This document shows positions 25,755 to 34,237 of a stretch of DNA of 64,000 bases, piece by piece; the first letter of the stretch is position 1, and the number at the start of each line of letters is the position of its first letter. Source of the stretch: Halomarinibacterium sedimenti. GTDB taxonomy: Bacteria; Bacteroidota; Bacteroidia; Flavobacteriales; Flavobacteriaceae. The notes below the pieces were generated by a model. The model searched no databases, had not been told where the DNA came from, and saw only the letters and a program-made list of their open reading frames with translations. The position numbers were made by a program, and so were the translations under genes. Location: positions 372,001-436,000 of the forward strand of contig NZ_JAHWDP010000003.1 in the NCBI RefSeq assembly GCF_019312585.1, given 5' to 3'.

Positions 25755-26120
25755 ATGCAAAAAATGTTTAAAAATCCTTTTGAGTTTACTGGAAGAATTC
25801 GAAGAACCGAATACGGATTAAGCTATCTCATCTATATCGCCGTTTATTTTCTTTCCTCCTTTATTGTTACAGAGTTAGGTGATTTTGGAATATTGATATT
25901 CTTTGTTATCTGGATACCCATGCTTTGGTTTTTAATTGCCCAGGGCGCTAAAAGGTGTCATGACAGAGGAAATAGTGGTTGGTTTCAACTTATTCCTTTT
26001 TACGGACTTATTATGCTTTTTGGTGAAAGTGATGAAGGGCCCAATAAATATGGACCCAATCCAAAAGGAATTGGAAACGACATAGAAATTAATGATATCG
26101 GAAAACCTGTTGACGAATAA
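25755..26120 (+). CDS. DUF805-family small membrane protein
   Basis: The protein has 121 residues. The DUF805 pattern is clear: an N-terminal F-x-GRIRRTEY-type segment, transmembrane helices at about 22-43 and 49-69, then AQGAKRCHDRGNSGWFQLIPFYGLIMLFGESDEGPNKYGPNPKG. The RxxHDxG motif and the terminal GPNKYGPNP repeat are diagnostic. It shares one base with the DUF58 start (TAATG). DUF805 is not a usual member of the MoxR cluster. Confidence 0.9.
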   Translation: MQKMFKNPFEFTGRIRRTEYGLSYLIYIAVYFLSSFIVTELGDFGILIFFVIWIPMLWFLIAQGAKRCHDRGNSGWFQLIPFYGLIMLFGESDEGPNKYGPNPKGIGNDIEINDIGKPVDE

Positions 26121-27454
26121 TGATTAAATTCTTTAGGCCTTTTTACATACAACCAACATTCTTCTACGCTTGCAGTGGGATTGTTGTATTGTTTGGGGTA
26201 AGTTATTTTGTCCCGTTTTTATTTGGAGTGGCACAACTACTATTATTAATTCTTCTAGTATGTTTGTTGTTAGATTTTCTTTTTGTTTTTCTCGGAAGTA
26301 AAAGAATTGTTGGAGAGCGAATTGTTCCTGAAAAATTTTCGAATGGAGATGAAAATACCGTTCAAATTGCCATTGAAAATAACTATTTCTTTAAAGTGTA
26401 TTGCGAGGTAATAGACGAAACACCTTTTCAGTTTCAGCTTCGTGATTTCAAATTAAACACTAGTATCCCTCCCAATAAGAAAGTGACTTTAGAGTACACG
26501 TTAAAACCTCTGGAACGTGGTGAATATCACTTTGGCGACTTGAATATTTATGCCTCTTCAAAACTTGGGTTAGTTGCTAAACGATTTACATTCGATAGTG
26601 ATACCATGGTAAAAACCTATCCAAGCTTTAAGCAGTTAAAACGATTCGAAATGCTTAATATCAATAAAAATTCGTTGGAATTTGGATTACGTAAAATGCG
26701 ACGTATTGGGCATAGTATGGAATTTGAACAGATTAAAGAATACGTTTTGGGAGACGATTTACGAACCATTAATTGGAAAGCCACAGCAAAAACCAATAGC
26801 TTAATGGTGAATCTTTTTCAGGATGAGAAATCACAACCTGTGTATAACCTAATTGACAAAGGGAGATCTATGCAAATGCCTTTTGAAGGGTTGAGTTTGC
26901 TCGATTATGCAATTAATTCGGCATTGGTGATAAGCAGTGTGGTTTTGCGAAAACACGACAAAGCGGGCATGCTTTCGTTTTCCAAAAAGGTGGAAAACAA
27001 GGTAGTTGCAGAACGGAGAAGCTCTCAAATGCAGCTAATTCTAGAAGCACTTTACAATGTGAAAACAAATTTTTTTGAAAGTGATTTCAGTAAATTATAT
27101 GGAAGCATCAAGCAAAACATCACACACCGTAGTTTGTTGTTTTTATACACCAATTTTGAAACCATGGACGGACTTAACCGCCAACTTCCTTATTTAAAAG
27201 CAATTTCAAAAAATCATTTATTGGTGGTTATTTTCTTCAGGAATACTGAAATCAAAAAAATAATAGAAACCGAAGCGGCTACCATTCAGCAAGTGTATGA
27301 TAAAGTGATAGCCGAAAAGTTTGCCTTCGAAAAAAGATTAATTGTAAATGAACTAAAGAAATACGGGATCCATTCTATCCTAACTACACCAGAACAACTC
27401 ACTGTAGATACCATAAATAAATACCTCGAAATTAAAGCCAGAGGTCTTTTATAA
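26120..27454 (+). CDS. DUF58-domain protein (MoxR partner)
   Basis: The protein has 444 residues. Two N-terminal transmembrane helices (about 12-55) are followed by a beta-rich periplasmic-type segment and then DUF58: LEFGLRKMRRIGHSMEFEQIKEYVLGDDLRTINWKATAKTNSLMVNLFQDEKSQPVY, leading into a VWA-like fold (LIDKGRSMQM, a degenerate MIDAS DxSxS). DUF58 proteins pair with MoxR ATPases. It ends the operon; no strong terminator follows, though a weak stem lies near 27473-27502. Confidence 0.9.
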   Translation: MIKFFRPFYIQPTFFYACSGIVVLFGVSYFVPFLFGVAQLLLLILLVCLLLDFLFVFLGSKRIVGERIVPEKFSNGDENTVQIAIENNYFFKVYCEVIDETPFQFQLRDFKLNTSIPPNKKVTLEYTLKPLERGEYHFGDLNIYASSKLGLVAKRFTFDSDTMVKTYPSFKQLKRFEMLNINKNSLEFGLRKMRRIGHSMEFEQIKEYVLGDDLRTINWKATAKTNSLMVNLFQDEKSQPVYNLIDKGRSMQMPFEGLSLLDYAINSALVISSVVLRKHDKAGMLSFSKKVENKVVAERRSSQMQLILEALYNVKTNFFESDFSKLYGSIKQNITHRSLLFLYTNFETMDGLNRQLPYLKAISKNHLLVVIFFRNTEIKKIIETEAATIQQVYDKVIAEKFAFEKRLIVNELKKYGIHSILTTPEQLTVDTINKYLEIKARGLL

Positions 27455-27565
27455 CAATTGAGGCATTAAAATTTACAGTTGAGAAACTCTTTTTCTGTAA
27501 AGAATTTTGTTATTTTCACCTTTGAAGTGTAAAATAATTAGAAACACTTTTAAAACCATTCCATT

Positions 27566-27994
27566 ATGAAAAATGTATTAATAGCCTTTACCCTTCTCTT
27601 TTCTTCCTTTTTAGTTACTGCACAAAAAAAATCGAATGATACTAAAGGAACTACAATTACAGTCACCATACCAGTACCTGGACACGGAGGAAGCCTAATT
27701 GCTGGATTGTATAATGAAGAAACATTTATGAAAGCCGCACCATTACAAGGGCAAGAAAGTGATGTAAATGAGGGATATGCATCTGTCACCTTTACCAACG
27801 TAGCACCTGGTACCTATGCCATTTCTTTATATCATGATAAAAACGGAAACAAAATCATGGATTTTGAGCCTAACGGAATGCCTAAAGAAATGTATGGTGT
27901 ATCAAACAACCCTATGAGCTATGGCCCTCCACAATGGAACGAAGCGAAATTTGAAGTGGGTACCGAACCCATTGTCATGCAGATTAGATTATAA
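27566..27994 (+). CDS. DUF2141-family exported protein
   Basis: The protein has 142 residues. A signal peptide (about 1-19, ending VTAQ) precedes a DUF2141 domain: GSLIAGLYNEETFMKAAPLQG... TFTNVAPGTYAISLYHDKNGNKIMDFEPNGMPKEMYGVSNN. The GTYA-ISLYHD-NGN-MD signature is clear. It is a transthyretin-like beta sandwich of unknown periplasmic role. It stands alone with its own terminator. Confidence 0.88.
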   Translation: MKNVLIAFTLLFSSFLVTAQKKSNDTKGTTITVTIPVPGHGGSLIAGLYNEETFMKAAPLQGQESDVNEGYASVTFTNVAPGTYAISLYHDKNGNKIMDFEPNGMPKEMYGVSNNPMSYGPPQWNEAKFEVGTEPIVMQIRL

Positions 27995-28015
27995 TTTTTT
28001 TCAATTATATTTTTG

Positions 28016-28045
28016 AAAGTCAGTGTCACTATACTGACTTTTTTT
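28016..28045 (+). terminator. Intrinsic terminator of the DUF2141 gene
   Basis: AAAGTCAGT (28016-28024) pairs with ACTGACTTT (28033-28041) around an 8-base loop and runs into seven T residues. It begins 22 bp after the stop. Confidence 0.88.
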
Positions 28046-28071
28046 ATAGATAAAAACTGAATTATATTCCA

Positions 28072-28107
28072 TTTGTATAAATTTTATCTATATAATTTGT
28101 AATTTTG
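28072..28107 (+). promoter_or_regulatory. Candidate promoter of oxyR
   Basis: TAATTTTG (28100-28107) matches the TAnnTTTG -7 element exactly. A TTG at 28073-28075 is a possible -33 element, but its spacer of 24 bp is one base beyond the usual range. The start codon is 17 bp downstream. Confidence 0.4.
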
Positions 28108-28123
28108 AGAAAACAATCTTTGT

Positions 28124-29056
28124 ATGACCATTACCCAATTAAAATATGTGTTGGCAGTGGCAGAGCATCAAAACTTTACCAAAGCGGCCGAGAAAACGTT
28201 TGTCACCCAGCCTACGCTTAGTATGCAAATTCAAAAGCTGGAAGAAGAACTGGATATTCTCATCTTCGATCGAAGCAAAAAACCTATCGAGCTTACTACC
28301 GTTGGGAAGAAAATTGTAAGTCAGGCAAAAAATATTGTAAACGAGTCTGAGCGTATGCAAGATGTGGTAGATCAAGAAAAGGGGTTTATTGGTGGTGATT
28401 TTCGATTAGGCATCATCCCTACGGTCATGCCTACGTTGTTACCAATGTTTCTTAAAAATTTTACTTCAAAATATCCAAAAGTTCATTTAAAAATAGAAGA
28501 ACTCTCCACTGAGGAAATCATTCACAAAATGCTTGATGGGCATCTGGACGCAGCCATTGCCGCTACGCCACTTCAGCAAGAAAAAATTAAGGAGCGAGCC
28601 TTGTATTATGAGCCCTTTGTAGGATATATTCCTGAGAGTCATAGACTATCACAGAAAAAAATTATTGAAGTTTCCGATCTTGACATTGATGATATATTAC
28701 TGCTAGAAGACGGTCATTGCTTTAGGGACGGTGTGATTAACTTGTGTAGGTCTTCAAAAATGTCTCATAATGAAACTTTTCAATTGGAAAGTGGAAGTTT
28801 TGAAACCCTTATAAAATTAACGCATGAGGGCTTAGGAATGACACTACTTCCCTATTTACATACACTTGATTTAAGTGAGAAACAACATAAACATTTGCGA
28901 TACTTTAAAGAGCCGCCACCAGCAAGAGAAGTGAGCATTATTTATCCAAAAAGTGAATTAAAACTACAGATAATTGATGCGATGTATCAAATAATTTCTG
29001 GAGTGGTGAGAGGAGCAATCAAGTTTCAGGATGTAAAAATAATAAGCCCTGTCTAA
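28124..29056 (+). CDS. oxyR: OxyR-type LysR regulator of peroxide response
   Basis: The protein has 310 residues. An N-terminal winged HTH (MTITQLKYVLAVAEHQNFTKAAEKTFVTQPTLSMQIQKLEEEL) is followed by the substrate-binding-like domain. The redox pair is present: HCFRDGVINLC, with cysteines at residues 199 and 208, the same numbering and spacing as the disulphide-forming cysteines of E. coli OxyR. It therefore most likely senses hydrogen peroxide directly and activates catalase or peroxiredoxin genes; no such genes are adjacent. Confidence 0.93.
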   Translation: MTITQLKYVLAVAEHQNFTKAAEKTFVTQPTLSMQIQKLEEELDILIFDRSKKPIELTTVGKKIVSQAKNIVNESERMQDVVDQEKGFIGGDFRLGIIPTVMPTLLPMFLKNFTSKYPKVHLKIEELSTEEIIHKMLDGHLDAAIAATPLQQEKIKERALYYEPFVGYIPESHRLSQKKIIEVSDLDIDDILLLEDGHCFRDGVINLCRSSKMSHNETFQLESGSFETLIKLTHEGLGMTLLPYLHTLDLSEKQHKHLRYFKEPPPAREVSIIYPKSELKLQIIDAMYQIISGVVRGAIKFQDVKIISPV

Positions 29057-29077
29057 ATCAATATTTATATAAAAACT

Positions 29078-29108
29078 AAAAAAGCCCCCATTTCTGAAGG
29101 CTTTTTTT
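29078..29108. terminator. Bidirectional terminator between oxyR and the 65-aa gene
   Basis: AAAAAAGCC (29078-29086) pairs with GGCTTTTTT (29099-29107). Both arms end in A/T runs, so it can serve both convergent genes. It overlaps the stop of the minus-strand gene. Confidence 0.85.
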
Positions 29109-29304
29109 ATTCATTTAAAATGATTAGACATTGATTTAATTGAGGATTCTGCACTATAAGGGAATTAACCCAAATTTTAAGTTCTTCAATTTCGTGGGGA
29201 AGAAGCCTTTGTAGTGCTTTTTTCAACTCTTTGCAAAATAGATTAGCGTCAAAACTTACTTTTTTAAGCACAGCTTTTGTGTAATCGAACATTGCTCTAG
29301 CCAT
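29107..29304 (-). CDS. Conserved 65-aa flavobacterial protein
   Basis: The sequence MARAMFDYTKAVLKKVSFD... LFCKELKKALQRLLPHEIEELKIWV is one I recall as a recurrent small hypothetical protein in Flavobacteriia. It is all-helical, soluble, without signal. Its function is unknown. It is a single gene whose stop lies inside the shared terminator. Confidence 0.8.
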   Translation of the reverse strand: MARAMFDYTKAVLKKVSFDANLFCKELKKALQRLLPHEIEELKIWVNSLIVQNPQLNQCLIILNE

Positions 29305-29441
29305 AGGTAATTAGAGTTAGGTTACGTAGTGTTTGTCAATAAGCAAAGATTTATAAGATTTGTGATATAAATATAACGAAAAAACAAATATAAATTTCAC
29401 GACTAGCAAAAATTAGTAATTAAAGTTTTCCTAAAAAAATG

Positions 29442-29903
29442 TTAAGCACGCAGTTTTACAGTCCATTCGAACTGAAACTGAGATACTACATCTCCCTCTT
29501 TATTTTTTCCTTCACTCATCATCCAACACGTTTGTCCCTCACCCGTTGCTATAGTTTTATCAATAGCCTCTTTAATGGCCAGGCCATCGTTACACGTAAA
29601 TGTAATTCTCCCGGTTGCTTTTTTAGAAAATGTAGCCTTGTTATTAGCCACTAACATAGAAATGGGTTTATTGGATTCCTTTATATAGCCCATCACCAAA
29701 GCACCAGTGCTTAACTCGGCCGCCATCCCCTGAACTGCCCAAAACATAGACTTAAAAGGATTTTGATTGATCCAACGATGCTTCACGGTGGTGGTACAAG
29801 TATTTTCTGAAATCGATTTTACTCGAACTCCAGTGAAGTAACAAGAAGGTAATTTAAATAAGGTAAAGAGGTTGATTTTTCTAGGGGTGAGTTGCATATT
29901 CAA
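29442..29903 (-). CDS. DUF4442-family hot-dog fold protein
   Basis: The 153-aa sequence matches DUF4442 (PaaI-like hot-dog thioesterase fold): NPFKSMFWAVQGMAAELSTGALVMGYI holds the long central helix, and MLVANNKATFSKKATGRITFTC the strands. It could hydrolyse an acyl-thioester, but the catalytic residue cannot be assigned. A single gene; 137 bp of AT-rich sequence separates it from the 65-aa gene. Confidence 0.82.
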   Translation of the reverse strand: MNMQLTPRKINLFTLFKLPSCYFTGVRVKSISENTCTTTVKHRWINQNPFKSMFWAVQGMAAELSTGALVMGYIKESNKPISMLVANNKATFSKKATGRITFTCNDGLAIKEAIDKTIATGEGQTCWMMSEGKNKEGDVVSQFQFEWTVKLRA

Positions 29904-30003
29904 CTATTTTCCTGCGAAGATATTCATTTCTTTTAATATATTAATTTGTTAATTTTATGTTAAATATTAGTACTATGCGTAACATAATACCATCCATAAG
30001 ACA

Positions 30004-30011
30004 TATATTTG
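30004..30011 (+). promoter_or_regulatory. -7 element of the DUF4870 operon
   Basis: TATATTTG matches the TAnnTTTG element exactly, 19 bp before the start codon. No good TTG -33 element is visible at the expected distance. Confidence 0.4.
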
Positions 30012-30030
30012 CATAAGAAAATAATAAGTA

Positions 30031-30570
30031 ATGGAAACTAACCCTACAGAAAATCACAAAAATATTGCAGCAGCGATACACCTATCGACCTTTGCAAAGT
30101 TCTTTTTTCCATTTGGAAATTTTATACTTCCACTAATATTATGGAGTACCAATAAAGAAAAGGAATTTGTAAACGAACACGGGAGACAAGCCATTAACTT
30201 TCAGTTAAGTATTTTACTCTATAGTATTGTAATTGGTCTTATTTGTCTGCCCTTTTTTGTAGCATTTGCATCAGACTTTGTTTCCTTAGTGGACGTTATT
30301 GATCATCACGCACACGAGGTTACCTTTAGTGAGATTAAAAATCTTTCGGGATATTTAATTCTCTTTTTTGTAGCTGTTATATTTCTCTTAGGCCTTTTTG
30401 TTTTCGAATTGTACGCCGTTATTACAGCTACTGTTCATGCCAACAGAGGACTCTTATATCAATATCCTTTAAGCATATCATTCATCAAAAAAGCAGATTC
30501 TATTTCAGAAACAACTTCGGAAATGGAAAATGAAACCAATCTTGAAAATAAAACAGGAGACGTTTTATGA
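30031..30570 (+). CDS. DUF4870-domain membrane protein
   Basis: The protein has 179 residues. The DUF4870 pattern is present: IAAAIHLSTFAKFFFPFGNFILPLILWSTNKEKEFVNEHGRQAINFQLSILLYSIVIGLI, with three transmembrane helices and a polar tail rich in Glu/Asn. First gene of an operon with PadR, PspC and GIN-domain genes, a set repeated in many flavobacterial genomes. Confidence 0.87.
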   Translation: METNPTENHKNIAAAIHLSTFAKFFFPFGNFILPLILWSTNKEKEFVNEHGRQAINFQLSILLYSIVIGLICLPFFVAFASDFVSLVDVIDHHAHEVTFSEIKNLSGYLILFFVAVIFLLGLFVFELYAVITATVHANRGLLYQYPLSISFIKKADSISETTSEMENETNLENKTGDVL

Positions 30571-30639
30571 AAAACAACATCAAAATTCATCAAAAACTGA
30601 AAAGTTTAACCCTCGCTTTGCGAGTTAATCAATCAAAAA

Positions 30640-30831
30640 ATGAGCACGTTAGTTAGTATTTTATCAGCGTTGGTACTAAACATACTACACGCCGGAGAGC
30701 TTCCGCAAGTGGCAGAAGATTCCTCCCAATTTGAGCAAAAAGTTTGCGATGCAAACTTGCAACAACTCAACCCTCATTACCTTATTACGAGAGACGAATT
30801 GTTGTCTCAATTAAATGAAAAGAAAGTATGA
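30640..30831 (+). CDS. Small uncharacterised protein (63 aa) in the PadR operon
   Basis: A short hydrophobic start (MSTLVSILSALVLNILHAG) leads into a polar tail ending DELLSQLNEKKV. The stop overlaps the padR-like start (ATGA), which supports translation. A competing 29-codon frame begins at 30567 and runs into its start. I do not recognise it. Confidence 0.6.
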   Translation: MSTLVSILSALVLNILHAGELPQVAEDSSQFEQKVCDANLQQLNPHYLITRDELLSQLNEKKV

Positions 30832-31166
30832 AAATCGAAAACACAAAAGCACAAATGCGAAAAGGGGTCTTGGAGTTTTGTATCCTTTCCATCCTAAAAG
30901 ATGGCGAGGCGTATACAAGTGACATCCTTGAGTCTCTCAAAGAAGGCAAATTGCTGGTGGTTGAGGGAACTGTATATCCCCTTTTAACCCGCTTAAAAAA
31001 TGCAGGGTTATTAAGCTATCGCTGGGAAGAATCTACCAGCGGACCACCACGTAAGTATTACGGACTTACGGAGACAGGAAAATTATTTTTAAAAGAATTA
31101 AACACCACCTGGAGCGAATTGCAAGAGGCGGTTAATAGAGTAACCAGCGAAAAAACTACGAAATGA
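30828..31166 (+). CDS. PadR-family transcriptional regulator
   Basis: This 112-aa winged-helix protein has RKGVLEFCILSILKDGEAYTSDILESLKEGKLLVVEGTVYPLLTRLKNAGLLSYRWEESTSGPPRKYYGLTETGKLFL, the PadR signature (GTVYPLL-RL--GL, GPPRKYY-LT--G). It probably represses its own operon and senses envelope or small-molecule stress through the PspC-like partner. It overlaps its neighbours by 4 bp on both sides. Confidence 0.93.
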   Translation: MKIENTKAQMRKGVLEFCILSILKDGEAYTSDILESLKEGKLLVVEGTVYPLLTRLKNAGLLSYRWEESTSGPPRKYYGLTETGKLFLKELNTTWSELQEAVNRVTSEKTTK

Positions 31167-32884
31167 ACAAGACAGTAAACATAAATTTAGCAGGTACTTT
31201 TTTCCACATCGATGAAGATGCCTACGGAAAATTACAACGCTATTTGGTCGCCATTAAAAAATCGTTGAGCGATCCGCAAGGCAGTGACGAGATCATAAAA
31301 GATATCGAAGCGCGAATAGCCGAACTATTTTCAGAAAAACTGAAAACAAGCACTCAAGTGGTTACCCTTAAAGAGCTAGACGAAGTCATTGCTGTAATGG
31401 GACAACCCGAAGACTATGCGGTGGACGAGGATATTTTTGAAGATGCTCCTCCAAGAGCTTCTAAAAAATCTAGGTCGTCGCACAAACAACTGTTTAGAGA
31501 TATCGACAACAAATTTATCTCTGGTGTGTCTTCTGGATTAAGCCATTATTTAGGAATAGATGCCGTCTGGGTACGCCTTATTTGGATTTTATTAACCCTT
31601 TTCTCTAGTGGAACCTTCATATTTGTTTATATCCTTTTCTGGATATTAGTGCCTGCTGCGGAAAGTACTTCAGATAAGCTGAAAATGACTGGCGAACCCA
31701 TTAATATCTCGAATATTGAAAAAAAGTTTAAAGAAGGATATGAAACTGTCGCCGATAAAGTAAAAAACGCCGACTATGACAAATACGGGCAAAAAGTGAA
31801 AAATAGCAGTGCTACTTTTTTCGACACGCTTGGTAGTATCTTTCTAACACTCTTTAAAATATTTGTCAAGTTTATAGGGATCATTGTTATTATTGTTTCA
31901 CTTAGTACTCTGGTTGGACTTCTAATAGGATTATTTACTGCAGGAAGTTTTGGAATGTGGGGTCATGGAGAATTTACAGACTGGTATCAATTAGTAGACA
32001 CAACACAATCTCCACTATGGCTTATATCGTTACTTACTTTCTTTGCCGTTGGAATTCCTTTCTTTGTCCTTTTCATTTTAGGGTTAAAGATGCTCATCAA
32101 TAACCTGAAATCGATTGGGCTACCAGCAAAAATTACATTGTTTGTACTTTGGTTGGCTTCCATTATTGGATTGGGGATATTAGGGATTCGTCAAGCTACC
32201 GAAACAGCTTATACGGGAGAATTCATCATTGAAGAAACCTTACCTGTTCGCAGCGGTGACACGTTAAATATTGCCATGTATTCTAACGAAAAGTACGAAT
32301 ATGATGCAAGACGAAGAGGCGGATTAAAAATTGAGTATAACGAAAATGACGAAAAGATTATTTACTCGACCGATATTCGTCTTATTGTTCGCTCTACAAA
32401 TGATTCTGTGGGAAGAATTGTGATTGAAAAGCAAGCCGAAGGCCCAGATTATCTTGTTGCCAAAAGGAAGGCCGAAGCTATTCATTACAACTACAATCTT
32501 TCAGGAAACACACTTACGCTTGATGCCTTTTTAACTACGGATTTCGAAAATAAATACCGTGACCAAGAAGTTGAAGTTGTGGTGTATTTACCCGTTGGAA
32601 CTATAATTTATGCAGATGACAACACCTATTCCTTTCATAGAAATGATTACAACTATAGAGACATTCTTAACAATGGAGATGAAGAAAAATATCTCATTAT
32701 CGAAGACGGAAAAACTCGTTGCTTAGATTGTCCTATAGAAGAAAAGGAATCTTGGGAAAAAGATGTTGAAAAGAAACATAACGGGAATAAAGAATCTTGG
32801 GAAAAAGAGGTTGAAAACGACTTTAATCCAGTAAAGAAAAAGGATAGTATTAGTAATACAATTGTACTAGATACCATTGAATAA
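31163..32884 (+). CDS. PspC-domain membrane protein
   Basis: The protein has 573 residues. An N-terminal soluble segment (MNKTVNINLAGTFFHIDEDAYGKLQRYL... DIEARIAELF) is followed by PspC (KQLFRDIDNKFISGVSSGLSHYLGIDAVWVRLIWILLTLFSSGTFIFVYILFWILVP, about 107-170), further membrane helices (about 225-258, 287-312 and 321-343), and a C-terminal beta-rich domain of the LiaF/putative adhesin type (ending in an acidic tail with two ESWEK-(D/E)VE repeats). It is a candidate envelope stress sensor with the PadR protein. Confidence 0.88.
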   Translation: MNKTVNINLAGTFFHIDEDAYGKLQRYLVAIKKSLSDPQGSDEIIKDIEARIAELFSEKLKTSTQVVTLKELDEVIAVMGQPEDYAVDEDIFEDAPPRASKKSRSSHKQLFRDIDNKFISGVSSGLSHYLGIDAVWVRLIWILLTLFSSGTFIFVYILFWILVPAAESTSDKLKMTGEPINISNIEKKFKEGYETVADKVKNADYDKYGQKVKNSSATFFDTLGSIFLTLFKIFVKFIGIIVIIVSLSTLVGLLIGLFTAGSFGMWGHGEFTDWYQLVDTTQSPLWLISLLTFFAVGIPFFVLFILGLKMLINNLKSIGLPAKITLFVLWLASIIGLGILGIRQATETAYTGEFIIEETLPVRSGDTLNIAMYSNEKYEYDARRRGGLKIEYNENDEKIIYSTDIRLIVRSTNDSVGRIVIEKQAEGPDYLVAKRKAEAIHYNYNLSGNTLTLDAFLTTDFENKYRDQEVEVVVYLPVGTIIYADDNTYSFHRNDYNYRDILNNGDEEKYLIIEDGKTRCLDCPIEEKESWEKDVEKKHNGNKESWEKEVENDFNPVKKKDSISNTIVLDTIE

Positions 32885-32908
32885 ATTATCAATCAAAAAA
32901 ATAAAACC

Positions 32909-33628
32909 ATGAAAACAATCAAAATTTTAGTTGTAGCCTTTATAGGAGTGGTAGCCACAAGTTGTCATTTTGATATCAACTTAGGTGAAATAAATGGTAA
33001 CGGAAACGTAACCACCGAAACCAGAGAGGTAGGAGATTTTATCGGTGTAAGAGGAAGTGCAGGAATGGATGTCTTTTTAACACAAGGCTCCGAAAACAAA
33101 GTAGTAATTGAAGCCGATGAGAATTTAATGGATAACATTGAGGCCTATGTTGAAAATGGTGTTCTTAAAATCACCACCAAAAAAAGTATAGGAAGATCTA
33201 AGTCTCAAAAGGCACATGTTACCTATGTTGCTTTAGAGAGCATAGAAGCTTCAAGCGGTGCAGATGTTATAGGTAATTCGGTTATTAAAAGTGAAACACT
33301 TTCATTGGAAAGTAGCAGTGGCGCCGATTTAGAAGTTGAAATTCTTTCCAAAGAAGTATATGCTAGTTCTAGTAGTGGTTCCGATTTAAAAATATCTGGA
33401 AAAGCAACCCGACTTATCGCAAATGCCTCAAGCGGAAGTGATATAAAAGCACGCGAACTAGAAGTAATTAGCTGTAAAGCTAGTGCTAGTAGTGGAGCAG
33501 ATATTGCGGTGAATGTAAAAGAGCAAATGGAAGGGAAAGCCTCCAGCGGTGGAGACATAAAGTATTATGGAAATCCATCAGATGTTTCGGTAAAAGACGG
33601 AACTTCAGGAAATGTACGTAAAATGTAA
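32909..33628 (+). CDS. GIN-domain (DUF2807) lipoprotein
   Basis: The protein has 239 residues. The lipobox is VVATSC-H. The rest is a single-stranded right-handed beta-helix of the head-GIN/DUF2807 type: GDFIGVRGSAGMDVFLTQGSENKVVIEADENLMDNIEAYVENGVLKI, then about six Ser-rich turns (ASSGAD, SSGSDLKI, ASSGSDI, ASSGADI, ASSGGDIKYYG). Probably a surface or periplasmic scaffold. Last gene of the operon, followed by a strong hairpin. Confidence 0.9.
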   Translation: MKTIKILVVAFIGVVATSCHFDINLGEINGNGNVTTETREVGDFIGVRGSAGMDVFLTQGSENKVVIEADENLMDNIEAYVENGVLKITTKKSIGRSKSQKAHVTYVALESIEASSGADVIGNSVIKSETLSLESSSGADLEVEILSKEVYASSSSGSDLKISGKATRLIANASSGSDIKARELEVISCKASASSGADIAVNVKEQMEGKASSGGDIKYYGNPSDVSVKDGTSGNVRKM

Positions 33629-33651
33629 TTTTAATAAACCCTAACCAACCC

Positions 33652-33692
33652 AAGCCCGAAGTGAAGTCCATAGCGCTTCGGGCTTACTTTTA
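33652..33692 (+). terminator. Terminator of the PspC/GIN operon
   Basis: AAGCCCGAAG (33652-33661) pairs exactly with CTTCGGGCTT (33676-33685), followed by ACTTTTA. It starts 24 bp after the stop. Confidence 0.8.
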
Positions 33693-33700
33693 TTAGCAAT

Positions 33701-34186
33701 ATGAAAACCAGTATACTTTATATTTTCAGTGTAGTATTCAGTGTTGCTTATGCACAAGTTGACACAAATTCTGAACTCTTTCAAACCTTAAAAGCAAAAG
33801 ACAGTTTGTTGTTTGATAGAGCGTTCAATTATTGTGAAGGACAATATTTAGAAGTACTCATTTCAGAAGATTTCGAATTTTACCACGATCAAAGTGGGAT
33901 CATTGAAAGCAAGCAGGATTTTTTAAATATTATGAAAGAAGGCATTTGTAATCCAATTAACGAAACCAAGTCTCGCAGAGAATTAGTAGCTGGGACTTTG
34001 GAGGTATTTCCCCTTTACAATAATGGAAAATTATATGCTGCGCTACAAAAAGGGACACATCGTTTTTTTGAAAAAAGTAATGGAGGTCCAGAAAAGGCAG
34101 GAAGCACCGCTTTATTTAGTCATTTATGGAAATTGGAAAATGACCAATGGAAATTATTACGAGTGTTAAGTTATAACCATCACTAA
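33701..34186 (+). CDS. Exported DUF4440/NTF2-like protein
   Basis: The protein has 161 residues. A signal peptide (about 1-18, ending AYAQ) precedes an NTF2-like domain (LKAKDSLLFDRAFNYCEGQYLEVLISEDFEFYHDQSGIIESKQDFLNIM... LFSHLWKLENDQWKLLRVLSYNH), the DUF4440 pattern. The final HH and the ligand pocket give no clear catalytic assignment. It is a single gene between two hairpins. Confidence 0.82.
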   Translation: MKTSILYIFSVVFSVAYAQVDTNSELFQTLKAKDSLLFDRAFNYCEGQYLEVLISEDFEFYHDQSGIIESKQDFLNIMKEGICNPINETKSRRELVAGTLEVFPLYNNGKLYAALQKGTHRFFEKSNGGPEKAGSTALFSHLWKLENDQWKLLRVLSYNHH

Positions 34187-34187
34187 C

Positions 34188-34220
34188 AAAAAAAGCCCGA
34201 AGTTATCTTCGGGCTTTTTA
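34188..34220. terminator. Bidirectional terminator between the DUF4440 gene and trxB
   Basis: AAAAAGCCCGAAG (34190-34202) pairs with CTTCGGGCTTTTT (34207-34219) around TTAT; A and T runs on both sides make it work for both convergent genes. Confidence 0.92.
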
Positions 34221-34237
34221 AATTCAGCTTATTTATA

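Noticed and set aside
27473-27502. Stem TTTACAG/CTGTAAA after the DUF58 gene as a terminator
   Set aside because: The stem is only 7 bp, AT-rich with a 15-base loop and lacks a T tract.
30567-30656. 29-codon frame between the DUF4870 and 63-aa genes with a CTCGC/GCGAG mini-hairpin
   Set aside because: Too short, no recognisable features, and the 5-bp stem is within chance; noted only as a competing start region.
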